A stretch of DNA of 64,000 nucleotides from Shimia sp. R10_1. Lineage in GTDB: Bacteria; Pseudomonadota; Alphaproteobacteria; Rhodobacterales; Rhodobacteraceae. The notes below the pieces were generated by a model. That model worked only from the letters and a program-made list of their open reading frames with translations, did not search any database and was not told the origin of the DNA. Positions 57,104 to 64,000 of the stretch are shown here, piece by piece (the stretch's first letter is position 1; each line of letters begins with the position of its first letter). Location: contig NZ_JAGHQX010000003.1 in the NCBI RefSeq assembly GCF_017744095.1, forward strand, positions 62,001 through 126,000. The letters are read 5' to 3'. A program made the position numbers and the translations under genes.

Positions 57104-57136
57104 GATACCGACGCAATACAGACGCGATACCGACGT
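57104..57136. repeat. Three 11-base tandem repeats at the edge of the defence cassette
   Basis: Units GATACCGACGC, AATACAGACGC and GATACCGACGT follow directly, ending six bases before the ABC-F stop codon; a related GACGCAACAT lies at 57071. They sit exactly where foreign DNA meets the core gene. No matching copy was found beside the HNH end. Confidence 0.55.
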
Positions 57137-57141
57137 GCGAT

Positions 57142-58953
57142 TCAGGTGTTGCGTTCGGCCTTTTCCTCTAGCGTCAGCCACTCTTCCTCGGCCTCAGCCA
57201 GCGCTGTTTGGCGCTCCACCAGCGCCTCTGTCGCCTTCTGGAATTTCACCGGTTCTTTGGTGAAAAGCTCCGGATCTGCCATGAATTCTTCAAGCTTTGC
57301 GATCTCGGCTTCCAGTCTTTCCATGATCCCCGGCAGCGCCTCAAGTCGGTGTTTTTCGGTAAAGCTCAGTCCCGCAGCGGGTGCCTTTTCTTGCTTTACC
57401 TTCTCCGCCTTAGATTTTGTTTTTTCGGCCTTTTTGGGCATATCCTCTTGCCGCTGTGCACGGTAATCGGACCACCCCCCGGCGTAAGTCACCGCGCGAC
57501 CATTGCCTTCCATGGCGATGGTGGTGGTCGCCACACGGTCCAGAAAATCGCGGTCGTGGCTCACCAACAGCACGGTGCCGTCATAGTCATCCAGCAGCTC
57601 CTGCAGCAGGTCCAGCGTCTCCACATCAAGGTCGTTTGTCGGCTCGTCCATGACCAGAAGATTGCTCTCCTTGGCCATCAGTTTTGCGAGCAGCAACCGC
57701 GCCTTCTCGCCACCGGAGAGAGACCGCACCGGCGCTCTGGCCTGGCGATCATCAAACAGAAATTCTTTAAGGTATCCAACGACATGCTTGGGGTTGCCGC
57801 GCACCATCACCTGATCCGCCTTGCCCGAAACCCGCATCTCCGGATCGCCTGTCAGGCTGTCCCAAAGGGTCATTTCCGGGTCAAGTTTTGCACGCGCCTG
57901 ATCAAACACCGCAGGCAGCAGATTGGTGCCCAGCGTGACCGTTCCAGAGTCCGGCTCCAGCTCTCCCATCAGCATCTTAATCAGGGTCGTTTTGCCCACA
58001 CCATTGGGGCCGACAAAGGCCACCCGATCGCCCCGCTGCACCGTCAGAGAGAAATCCGAGACAATAGCCTTTGCCTCAAAACCCTTCGACAACCCTTTGG
58101 CATCAATAACCTTTTTGCCAGATTTAGGAGCCGCAGAAAGTTCCATCGCCGCAGAACCCTGCCGCGAGATCATAGAAGCCCGCTCCGCCCGCAGATCCTT
58201 CAGCGCCCGCACACGGCCCTGATTGCGTTTGCGCCGGGCACTGATGCCTTCCACCGCCCAACGCGCCTCGGCTTTGATCTTGCGATCCATCTTGTGGCGC
58301 TGGATGTCTTCTTCTTCCCAGACCTTGTCCCGCCAGGCTTCAAACGCCTCAAATCCCTTCTCCTGACGACGCACCATTCCCCTGTCAATCCAAAGGGTTG
58401 CACGTGTAAGTGCACGCAAGAAAGCACGGTCGTGGCTGATCAAAACATAGCCTGCACGGGTCGCTTTCAGCTCAGCTTCAAGCCAGGCAATCGCCTCAAT
58501 ATCAAGGTGGTTGGTCGGCTCATCAAGCAACATCAACTCCGGCGCTTCCGCCATCAGCCGCGCCAAAGCCGCCCGCCGCCGTTCCCCGCCAGAGGCGGTC
58601 TCAACCGCGCGCGCGGGATCAAACTTAAGCCCTTCACCAGCCCGCTCAACCTTATACATTTCACCGGTCTCAAGGCTGGCTGAGGCAAAGTCGCCAAGCG
58701 TCGCAAACCCTTTCATGTCAGGGTCTTGCTCCATGTATCCCACGCTGATGCCCGGCGGCACAACGATCTCCCCGCGATCCGCTTCAACCAATCCCGCCAT
58801 CACCTTCATGAGGGTGGATTTGCCTGATCCATTACGCCCCACCAAGGCGACCCGATCACCGGGCTGCACCACAAGGCTCAACTGATCAAAAACCGGATCT
58901 CCACCAAAGGTCAGCGAGATATCGTTCATCTGCAAAAGAGGTATACGTGCCAT
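57142..58953 (-). CDS. ABC-F ATPase, Uup-like
   Basis: 603 aa cytosolic protein with two ABC domains and no membrane part. First Walker A GRNGSGKST near residue 39, signature ASGGERRR, Walker B LMLLDEPTNHLD; linker; second Walker A GPNGVGKTT near 320, signature LSGGEKAR and VMDEPTNDLD. A lysine/glutamate-rich linker and a coiled-coil C-terminal domain (about 530-600) are the Uup hallmark. Uup acts on the ribosome and in tolerance to transposon excision and replication problems. Confidence 0.92.
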   Translation of the reverse strand: MARIPLLQMNDISLTFGGDPVFDQLSLVVQPGDRVALVGRNGSGKSTLMKVMAGLVEADRGEIVVPPGISVGYMEQDPDMKGFATLGDFASASLETGEMYKVERAGEGLKFDPARAVETASGGERRRAALARLMAEAPELMLLDEPTNHLDIEAIAWLEAELKATRAGYVLISHDRAFLRALTRATLWIDRGMVRRQEKGFEAFEAWRDKVWEEEDIQRHKMDRKIKAEARWAVEGISARRKRNQGRVRALKDLRAERASMISRQGSAAMELSAAPKSGKKVIDAKGLSKGFEAKAIVSDFSLTVQRGDRVAFVGPNGVGKTTLIKMLMGELEPDSGTVTLGTNLLPAVFDQARAKLDPEMTLWDSLTGDPEMRVSGKADQVMVRGNPKHVVGYLKEFLFDDRQARAPVRSLSGGEKARLLLAKLMAKESNLLVMDEPTNDLDVETLDLLQELLDDYDGTVLLVSHDRDFLDRVATTTIAMEGNGRAVTYAGGWSDYRAQRQEDMPKKAEKTKSKAEKVKQEKAPAAGLSFTEKHRLEALPGIMERLEAEIAKLEEFMADPELFTKEPVKFQKATEALVERQTALAEAEEEWLTLEEKAERNT

Positions 58954-59013
58954 AGCGAAAGCGCCTAGCCCGCAAATCTAATCCCGTCAACCTCTCGGTC
59001 TAGAGACAAGCAC

Positions 59014-59742
59014 TTATCCAGCCAGCGCACGAAGCAAGCGCTTTCTGGCTGGGGGAATGGAACGGATCTCAACACCTGTAAACACGTGCAATGTATTCAT
59101 TTTTTTATCAACAACCGCATGATCACTGACCCATCCCCCCATCATAAGGTAGCTGCGCAGCATGGGGGGCATGTGACGTTGAGCATCCCTTAGGTTCGGA
59201 CGACGGGCCAATTTAGAAGCAAACCGAAAAACGCTCGGTGCTTTGACTTTTGGCAACCAGCATTTAGGGGCAAGGTGCCGGTCACGCAGCATCGCGAAAC
59301 TATCAAGATAGGCGCGTGTGTCGGTACCAGCGAAAGAGGCACATCCAAACAGCAGATCCACTTTGTTTTCATCGACAAAGCGCGTCATCGCCGCCCATGC
59401 GGCGCGCAGCACATCAGGATCATGCACGTCCGGGTGCATACAGAACCGGCCCATTTCAACCATACGGCCCGGATACGCCTCAAGAGCGCTGAGCTCATAA
59501 AACTGAGCGGCGTAACAATCGGCAATGTCACGGCCCTCGTTCAGAGGTAACATTCTGAAGACGCAGACCAAACGGCCGCTTGTCATCTCTTCGATAAGAT
59601 AGTGCGTACAACGTGCATCAAAATCATCACGATCCCGGCCATCCGCGTGCCCCAAAAACGCGAGACTCCGCAAGCGCTGAGCGGCCTCAAGGTCTTTGGC
59701 TGAAACAGCATTCCGGACACAGTAATGGCCATAGTTCAGCAT
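59014..59742 (-). CDS. olsB: Ornithine lipid synthesis N-acyltransferase OlsB
   Basis: GNAT-type enzyme that puts the 3-hydroxyacyl group on ornithine to form lyso-ornithine lipid. Recognised by RLRSLAFLGHADGRDRDDFDARCTHYLIEE, LVCVFRMLPL and EMGRFCMHPD blocks near residue 100 and the LFGCASFAGTD stretch. 242 aa from ATG 59742, preceded by AGG; a TTG six codons upstream is weaker. OlsA, which adds the second acyl chain, is not adjacent, so it must be elsewhere or fused. Confidence 0.85.
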   Translation of the reverse strand: MLNYGHYCVRNAVSAKDLEAAQRLRSLAFLGHADGRDRDDFDARCTHYLIEEMTSGRLVCVFRMLPLNEGRDIADCYAAQFYELSALEAYPGRMVEMGRFCMHPDVHDPDVLRAAWAAMTRFVDENKVDLLFGCASFAGTDTRAYLDSFAMLRDRHLAPKCWLPKVKAPSVFRFASKLARRPNLRDAQRHMPPMLRSYLMMGGWVSDHAVVDKKMNTLHVFTGVEIRSIPPARKRLLRALAG

Positions 59743-59839
59743 CGCATCGCCTAAGGTCAATTCGTCGACACCCCGACCCTAGCAAAACAGGAATGACGAG
59801 AAAATGACACCCGACATAGGCACACGCTGCTCGCCTGAA

Positions 59840-60313
59840 TCAGAAATCGCCGCTGCCTGGTGCCGGTGCGCCAATCGGCGAGAAGTTGCCAAGGTTGCGC
59901 CCCAATTGACGCAGCAGACCGCCAGACTCGATATTGTTGTCGGTGATACGGCGCGCCAGAGGAATCACCTGACCGTCTTCTAGGGCAAACTGCTCAATGT
60001 TGCGCGCGATCCCGTTGTTATCAAAACCAATCGCGACGATTTGGCGATCAACCACCTCGGGTCTCCGTGGACCGAAGTGTTTCACTCGACTGCGCACATA
60101 AAGATACCCGCTGTCATTTAACACGCCAGATGCGGACGGTGGGCCGAACGTGTCTGCAATGGTGTCTCGTGTATCGACACCCAGGGTGATCGACGCCAGC
60201 TCTTCTGCAGAAGGCACATAGCCATGATTTCTGTATCGGGTCGCACATGAGGCCAGCGCCAACACCAACGCCCCCATGACCGTGACTTTGATCATCGTCT
60301 TGCGCGTCTTCAT
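59840..60313 (-). CDS. bamE: BamE/SmpA-OmlA family lipoprotein
   Basis: Lipoprotein of the outer-membrane assembly complex. Lipobox LASC with C23 after a hydrophobic signal. The BamE fold follows: SITLGVDTRDTIADTFGPPSASGVLNDSGYLYV, then VVDRQIVAIGFDNNGIARNIEQF. A glycine/proline-rich tail ends the 157 aa. AGGAC precedes the ATG. Divergent from the yceD gene, as is common in roseobacters. Confidence 0.9.
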   Translation of the reverse strand: MKTRKTMIKVTVMGALVLALASCATRYRNHGYVPSAEELASITLGVDTRDTIADTFGPPSASGVLNDSGYLYVRSRVKHFGPRRPEVVDRQIVAIGFDNNGIARNIEQFALEDGQVIPLARRITDNNIESGGLLRQLGRNLGNFSPIGAPAPGSGDF

Positions 60314-60423
60314 GTTTGTCCTCTTGTGTTGGCCCGACTTGCCTTTTATCTCGCTTATAGAAGGAATGCGCGCTGTTCAAGAAAGTAAGCGCGCTGGCCC
60401 ACTCCAGACCAAAGTCAGAAACC

Positions 60424-60984
60424 ATGTCACACACAGTGCCCACCCCCACCGCGTTTCGCGTGGCAGATCTCCCGCAAAACCGCCCAACGGTTTTTGAGCT
60501 GCGTCCAGACGCGCAAACACTTGAAGCCATTGCCAAAGAGCTCGACCTAACAGGATTAAAGAAGCTCTCCTTCAAAGGGGAGTTGCACGCCTTCGGCAAG
60601 AGCGATTGGGAGCTGATCGCAGATCTTGGCGCAACCGTCATTCAGCCATGCGTTGTCACTTTGGAACCGGTCACCTCACGAATTGATGAAGTGGTAGAGC
60701 GTCGTTTCCTTGCAAAAATGCCGGAGCTTGCGGCTGACGAGGAAGAAATCGAGATGCCTGAGGACGACGATGCGGAACCTTTGGGGGCGACGATAGATGT
60801 ATTTGCTGTGATGCAGGAAGCTTTGGCGCTTAACGTTCCGCTATTTCCGCGCTCTGAAGGCGCTGCACTGAAAGAAGCGGTCTTTACCGAAGCCGGCAAA
60901 AAGGCCATGACAGACGAAGACGCGCGTCCGTTTGCCGGGCTGGCCGCCCTGCGCGATCAGTTGACACCAAAAGACGACGAATAG
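60424..60984 (+). CDS. yceD: YceD-family protein (DUF177)
   Basis: 186 aa. The N-terminal VADLPQNRPTVFELRPDAQ, then LSFKGELHAFGKSDWELIADLGATVIQPCVVTLEPV (conserved CVVTLEPV block) and an acidic region. C-terminal FAGLAALRDQL is kept. DUF177 proteins are tied to 23S rRNA accumulation and precede rpmF and plsX in most Gram-negative bacteria, as here. Confidence 0.88.
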   Translation: MSHTVPTPTAFRVADLPQNRPTVFELRPDAQTLEAIAKELDLTGLKKLSFKGELHAFGKSDWELIADLGATVIQPCVVTLEPVTSRIDEVVERRFLAKMPELAADEEEIEMPEDDDAEPLGATIDVFAVMQEALALNVPLFPRSEGAALKEAVFTEAGKKAMTDEDARPFAGLAALRDQLTPKDDE

Positions 60985-61122
60985 GGCTTGCGTTGTGGGA
61001 AAATCGCAGTATTTTCGCGCGCTCATTCGAATTTAGCGTTGGACTCAGCCGCGCATATTGCGTAGACGCTCACAACGCTCAGGAAATCGGGCAACTTGCC
61101 CCAGTAAATCAAAGGTTGCGAC

Positions 61123-61329
61123 ATGGCTGTCCAGCAGAACAAAGTATCTAAATCGCGCCGCAACAACCGCCGTGCACACGACGCCCTGGTTGCAGCGAAT
61201 CCTAACGAATGCCCAGATTGCGGTGAGCTGAAGCGCCCACACCATGTGTGCCCTTCCTGTGGCCACTATGCAGATCGCGAAGTCATCGCGATGGCTGACG
61301 ACGTCGATCTGGACGAAGACGCAGCATAA
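61123..61329 (+). CDS. rpmF: 50S ribosomal protein L32
   Basis: 68 aa, starts [20 protein letters not shown]. Zinc-ribbon-like pattern C-P-D-C ... C-P-S-C-G in the middle. Basic N-terminus and acidic end ([10 protein letters not shown]). Lies between yceD and plsX, the usual order. Confidence 0.97.
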   Translation: MAVQQNKVSKSRRNNRRAHDALVAANPNECPDCGELKRPHHVCPSCGHYADREVIAMADDVDLDEDAA

Positions 61330-61349
61330 ACAACAGGATCTGCGCCCCT

Positions 61350-62438
61350 ATGGCCGGTTTGACTACATCAGCAAACCCCTTCAGCGGGCGCACGGTGATC
61401 TCTGTCGACGCCATGGGTGGCGATCGCGGGCCGGCAGCAGTAGTTGCCGGCATTTCGCTTTCTGCGAACAAAAATCCCGACATTGCATTTATTCTTCACG
61501 GTCCCGAAGCGGAGTTGAGCCCACTGGTTGCGCGCAAACGTAACCTGGAAGGACGTGTAGAGATTCGCGATGTGTCAGGCACTGTCGCGATGGAAGATAA
61601 GCCACGCGACGTGATCCGTCGCGGCAAGAGCACTTCGATGTGGTCGGCAATCGAATCAGTACGCGCTGGCGAGGCAGACGCCGTGGTGAGCTGCGGCAAC
61701 ACCGGTGCGCTGATGATGTTGTCTGTGGTGCGCCTGCGCAAGATCCTCGGAGTAGACCGTCCCGCAATTGCGGTGCTCTGGCCCTCGCGTGCCCCGCAAG
61801 GCTTCAATATCATGCTGGACGCCGGCGCAGACATCAGCGCAGATGAGCATGATCTTTTGCAGTACGCATTGATGGGCGCCTCCTATGCACGCAACGGTAT
61901 GGAACTGCAGCGCCCTCGTGTCGGGCTGCTGAATGTTGGCACCGAAGAACACAAAGGCCGGAATGAGCTGAAATTGGCTCATGATCTTATCGCCAGAAAC
62001 GCCGAGATCGCGAACTATGAATTTGTCGGTTTCGTCGAAGGAAACGACCTGCCCGCAGATAAGGCAGACGTGATCGTGACCGACGGATTCACTGGCAACG
62101 TGGCCTTGAAAACCGGCGAAGGCACCGCAGGCCTGATCGGGTCTTTGCTGCGCGAAGCATTTAAATACTCGCCCCTGTCGCGCCTCGCGGCGCTCATGGC
62201 CTATACATCTCTAAACCGCCTCAACAAACGCATCGATCCACGTCGTGTGAACGGCGGCGTATTTCTTGGCCTCAATGGCACCGTGGTAAAGTCTCATGGC
62301 TCATCTGACGCAACAGGGGTGTCTTCAGCGGTGAAGCTCGCATTTAAGCTGGCGCAGTCTGGCTTTTCCGAAAAGCTTGCTGCGCGGGTTGCATCTGCTG
62401 TTTCCCTGCCGCAAGATGCCGAGAACTCAAGCGACTAA
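61350..62438 (+). CDS. plsX: Phosphate acyltransferase PlsX
   Basis: Converts acyl-ACP to acyl-phosphate for phospholipid synthesis. VISVDAMGGDRGP near residue 15, SCGNTGALMMLSV, GRPAIAVLWPS, LLNVGTEEHKG, DGFTGNVALKTGEG and VNGGVFLGLNGTVVKSHGSSDA are family blocks. 362 aa. The N-terminal 14 residues before VISVDAM are extra; GTG 61395 is an alternative start. Confidence 0.95.
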   Translation: MAGLTTSANPFSGRTVISVDAMGGDRGPAAVVAGISLSANKNPDIAFILHGPEAELSPLVARKRNLEGRVEIRDVSGTVAMEDKPRDVIRRGKSTSMWSAIESVRAGEADAVVSCGNTGALMMLSVVRLRKILGVDRPAIAVLWPSRAPQGFNIMLDAGADISADEHDLLQYALMGASYARNGMELQRPRVGLLNVGTEEHKGRNELKLAHDLIARNAEIANYEFVGFVEGNDLPADKADVIVTDGFTGNVALKTGEGTAGLIGSLLREAFKYSPLSRLAALMAYTSLNRLNKRIDPRRVNGGVFLGLNGTVVKSHGSSDATGVSSAVKLAFKLAQSGFSEKLAARVASAVSLPQDAENSSD

Positions 62439-62461
62439 AAATAACTTAGCAAGGCACAAAA

Positions 62462-63436
62462 ATGACAACGCGCGCCGTGGTTCTGGGTGTAGGCCACTAC
62501 TTACCGGAACGGGTCGTTCCAAACGCTGAGTTTGAAAAAACCCTTGATACGTCAGATGAATGGATTCGCACGCGCTCGGGCATTGAGCGTCGCCATTTTG
62601 CAGCTGACGATCAGACAACGTCTGATTTGGGCAGCCTCGCGGCAAAAGCCGCACTGAAGAGTGCTGGGCTTGAAGCCAACGATCTTGATGCCATTGTAGT
62701 GGCAACATCGACCCCTGATCTCACCTTTCCTTCAGTCGCCACCATGGTGCAGCAAAAAATCGGCATGACGCGCGGCTTTGCATTTGACGTTCAGGCTGTG
62801 TGCGCTGGTTTTGTCTTTGCCCTCACCAATGCCAATGCTCTGATCGTTTCTGGTCAGGCGAAACGCGTGATGGTGATTGGCGCGGAAACCTTCAGCCGGA
62901 TCATGGATTGGACTGACCGCGCGACTTGCGTGCTGTTTGGCGATGGCGCAGGTGCACTTATCCTTGAAGCCCAAGACGGCACTGGTGAGGCCTCTGACCG
63001 CGGTATTCTCAGCGCAGATCTCAACTCAGACGGTCAGTACCGGGATATGCTTTATGTGGATGGCGGTGTCTCCACGTCTGGAGAGGCAGGCAAACTGCGC
63101 ATGCAGGGCAATGCACTCTTCCGCCAGGCCGTGGAAAAGCTGACTTTTACAGCCCAAAACGCGCTCGATAAAATTGGCGTAGGACACGACGATGTTGCAT
63201 GGATTGTGCCACATCAGGCCAATATTCGCATCATTCAAGGCACAGCCAAGAAACTTGGCATCCCGATGGATCGCGTGATTGTGACAGTACAGGACCACGG
63301 CAACACATCTGCGGCCTCGATACCGCTGGCGCTATCGGTCGGCGTGGCCGAAGGCAAAATCAAGTCAGGCGACCTCATTGTCACGGAAGCAATCGGTGGC
63401 GGTTTGGCTTGGGGATCCGTAGCACTGCGCTGGTAG
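62462..63436 (+). CDS. fabH: 3-oxoacyl-ACP synthase III FabH
   Basis: Starts fatty-acid synthesis by condensing acetyl-CoA with malonyl-ACP. Catalytic C114 in DVQAVCAGFVFAL, histidine in WIVPHQANIRI and asparagine in DHGNTSAASIPLAL. RSGIERRHFA and LDTSDEWI at the N-terminus are typical. 324 aa, normal. Twenty-three bases after plsX. Confidence 0.96.
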   Translation: MTTRAVVLGVGHYLPERVVPNAEFEKTLDTSDEWIRTRSGIERRHFAADDQTTSDLGSLAAKAALKSAGLEANDLDAIVVATSTPDLTFPSVATMVQQKIGMTRGFAFDVQAVCAGFVFALTNANALIVSGQAKRVMVIGAETFSRIMDWTDRATCVLFGDGAGALILEAQDGTGEASDRGILSADLNSDGQYRDMLYVDGGVSTSGEAGKLRMQGNALFRQAVEKLTFTAQNALDKIGVGHDDVAWIVPHQANIRIIQGTAKKLGIPMDRVIVTVQDHGNTSAASIPLALSVGVAEGKIKSGDLIVTEAIGGGLAWGSVALRW

Positions 63437-63556
63437 AAATACCGCGTAAACCTTTGTTGCGTATCAAAGTTAAACGGGGCTGGCACAGCCCAAGTCATTG
63501 ACTTATAAAATCCCATACCTCTATGGTTTTGAGAGATTTAGAAAAAGGGGGGACTT

Positions 63557-63859
63557 ATGACTGGCAAGACATTGACCCGGATGGACCTGAGCGAAGCCGT
63601 ATTTCGTGAAGTGGGCCTTTCCCGAAATGATTCCTCGCAACTCGTCGAGAGTGTGCTCGCGCACATGTCAGATGCCTTGGTGCGTGGCGAGCAAGTCAAA
63701 ATCTCGTCTTTTGGCACATTCAGCGTACGTGAAAAAGCGGCGCGTGTTGGCCGTAACCCAAAAACCGGCGAAGAAGTGCCTATCAACCCACGCCGCGTGC
63801 TCACGTTCCGACCATCTCACCTGATGAAAGACCGCGTCGCGGCGGGCAACAAAAAATAA
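63557..63859 (+). CDS. ihfA: Integration host factor alpha subunit
   Basis: DNA-bending protein. 100 aa with [21 protein letters not shown], then the DNA-binding arm [22 protein letters not shown] (the proline intercalates in the minor groove). IHF alpha is distinguished from beta by its placement next to the merR gene and by sequence. GGGGGG precedes the ATG at good distance. Confidence 0.95.
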   Translation: MTGKTLTRMDLSEAVFREVGLSRNDSSQLVESVLAHMSDALVRGEQVKISSFGTFSVREKAARVGRNPKTGEEVPINPRRVLTFRPSHLMKDRVAAGNKK

Positions 63860-63873
63860 GAGAGTAACGTCCC

Positions 63874-64000
63874 ATGGCGAAATCCCGGGAGGCCTTTCGC
63901 ACAATCAGCGAAGTGGCGGATTGGCTGGGTGTGCAGACCCATGTTCTTAGATTCTGGGAAAGCAAGTTCTCTCAGGTAAAGCCGGTGAAACGCGCTGGTG
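63874..64000 (+). CDS. MerR-family regulator (cut by window end)
   Basis: The first 42 codons are present: [19 protein letters not shown], then [23 protein letters not shown]. This is the MerR helix-turn-helix and wing. It directly follows ihfA, as in many alphaproteobacteria. The effector domain lies beyond the window. Confidence 0.9.
   Translation, partial: MAKSREAFRTISEVADWLGVQTHVLRFWESKFSQVKPVKRAG

Noticed and set aside
57208..58683. A 491-codon open frame on the plus strand inside the ABC-F gene
   Set aside because: It is antisense to a clear two-domain ATPase with all motifs; the product has no family features and arises from the codon bias of the real gene.

Overview
The window looks like a chromosome segment of a marine alphaproteobacterium of the family Rhodobacteraceae (Roseobacter group). 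The evidence is moderately high GC, a ctrA-sciP pair at the left edge, the lpxB-lpxI-lpxA-fabZ-skp-bamA-rseP-cdsA-uppS-frr envelope cluster, a solitary olsB, and the yceD-rpmF-plsX-fabH-ihfA-merR order at the right edge. It is mostly core genome with a few accessory insertions. I found no rRNA, tRNA, CRISPR array, prophage or recognisable insertion sequence.

Left part (1-15.3 kb): cell-cycle regulation (ctrA, sciP), tRNA thiolation (mnmA), a CadD-like transporter, then a long minus-strand run for lipid A, outer-membrane assembly, phospholipid and undecaprenyl synthesis. Two departures from the usual order stand out. dxr is missing between cdsA and rseP, and a formate/nitrite-family channel gene on the opposite strand separates frr from pyrH. 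A 43-codon membrane micro-ORF lies between rseP and bamA.

Middle part (15.4-49.3 kb): miaA, an AraC regulator, a lytic transglycosylase, ssb, a secreted peptidoglycan-binding protein and pepT. Next comes a fasciclin-RTX surface protein whose start codon is out of frame because of an 8-T run, then aroB-aroK, a two-gene envelope unit of unknown function running into xerD, a phosphoesterase-like protein with a degraded metal site, a CorC-type protein, a drug/metabolite-type exporter, eno, a desaturase and anmK. An AT-richer insertion (35.7-37.9 kb) holds a frameshifted small membrane protein and a LuxR-alpha/beta-hydrolase fusion. It is followed by tyrS, an AraC/TonB-receptor pair, an acyl-CoA-type SDR, a polysaccharide lyase, a HAD phosphatase, a MaoC hydratase behind a large nested inverted repeat, ribF, a cysteine-cluster protein and a threonine aldolase.

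Right part (49.3-64 kb): a small accessory patch (gene fragment, stand-alone RNA ligase, RHH-Fic toxin-antitoxin pair), an HxlR/SnoaL divergent pair with a palindromic operator, an alpha/beta hydrolase, a DsbA-fold isomerase and prs. Then comes a two-gene AAA-ATPase/HNH-nuclease cassette of the Septu (PtuA-PtuB) type between prs and an ABC-F gene, and finally olsB, bamE and the fatty-acid/phospholipid initiation operon. The defence-like cassette, the Fic module, the RNA ligase, the LuxR-hydrolase fusion and the homopolymer-interrupted FAS1-RTX gene are the most interesting items. I see no single system that I can call wholly undescribed.
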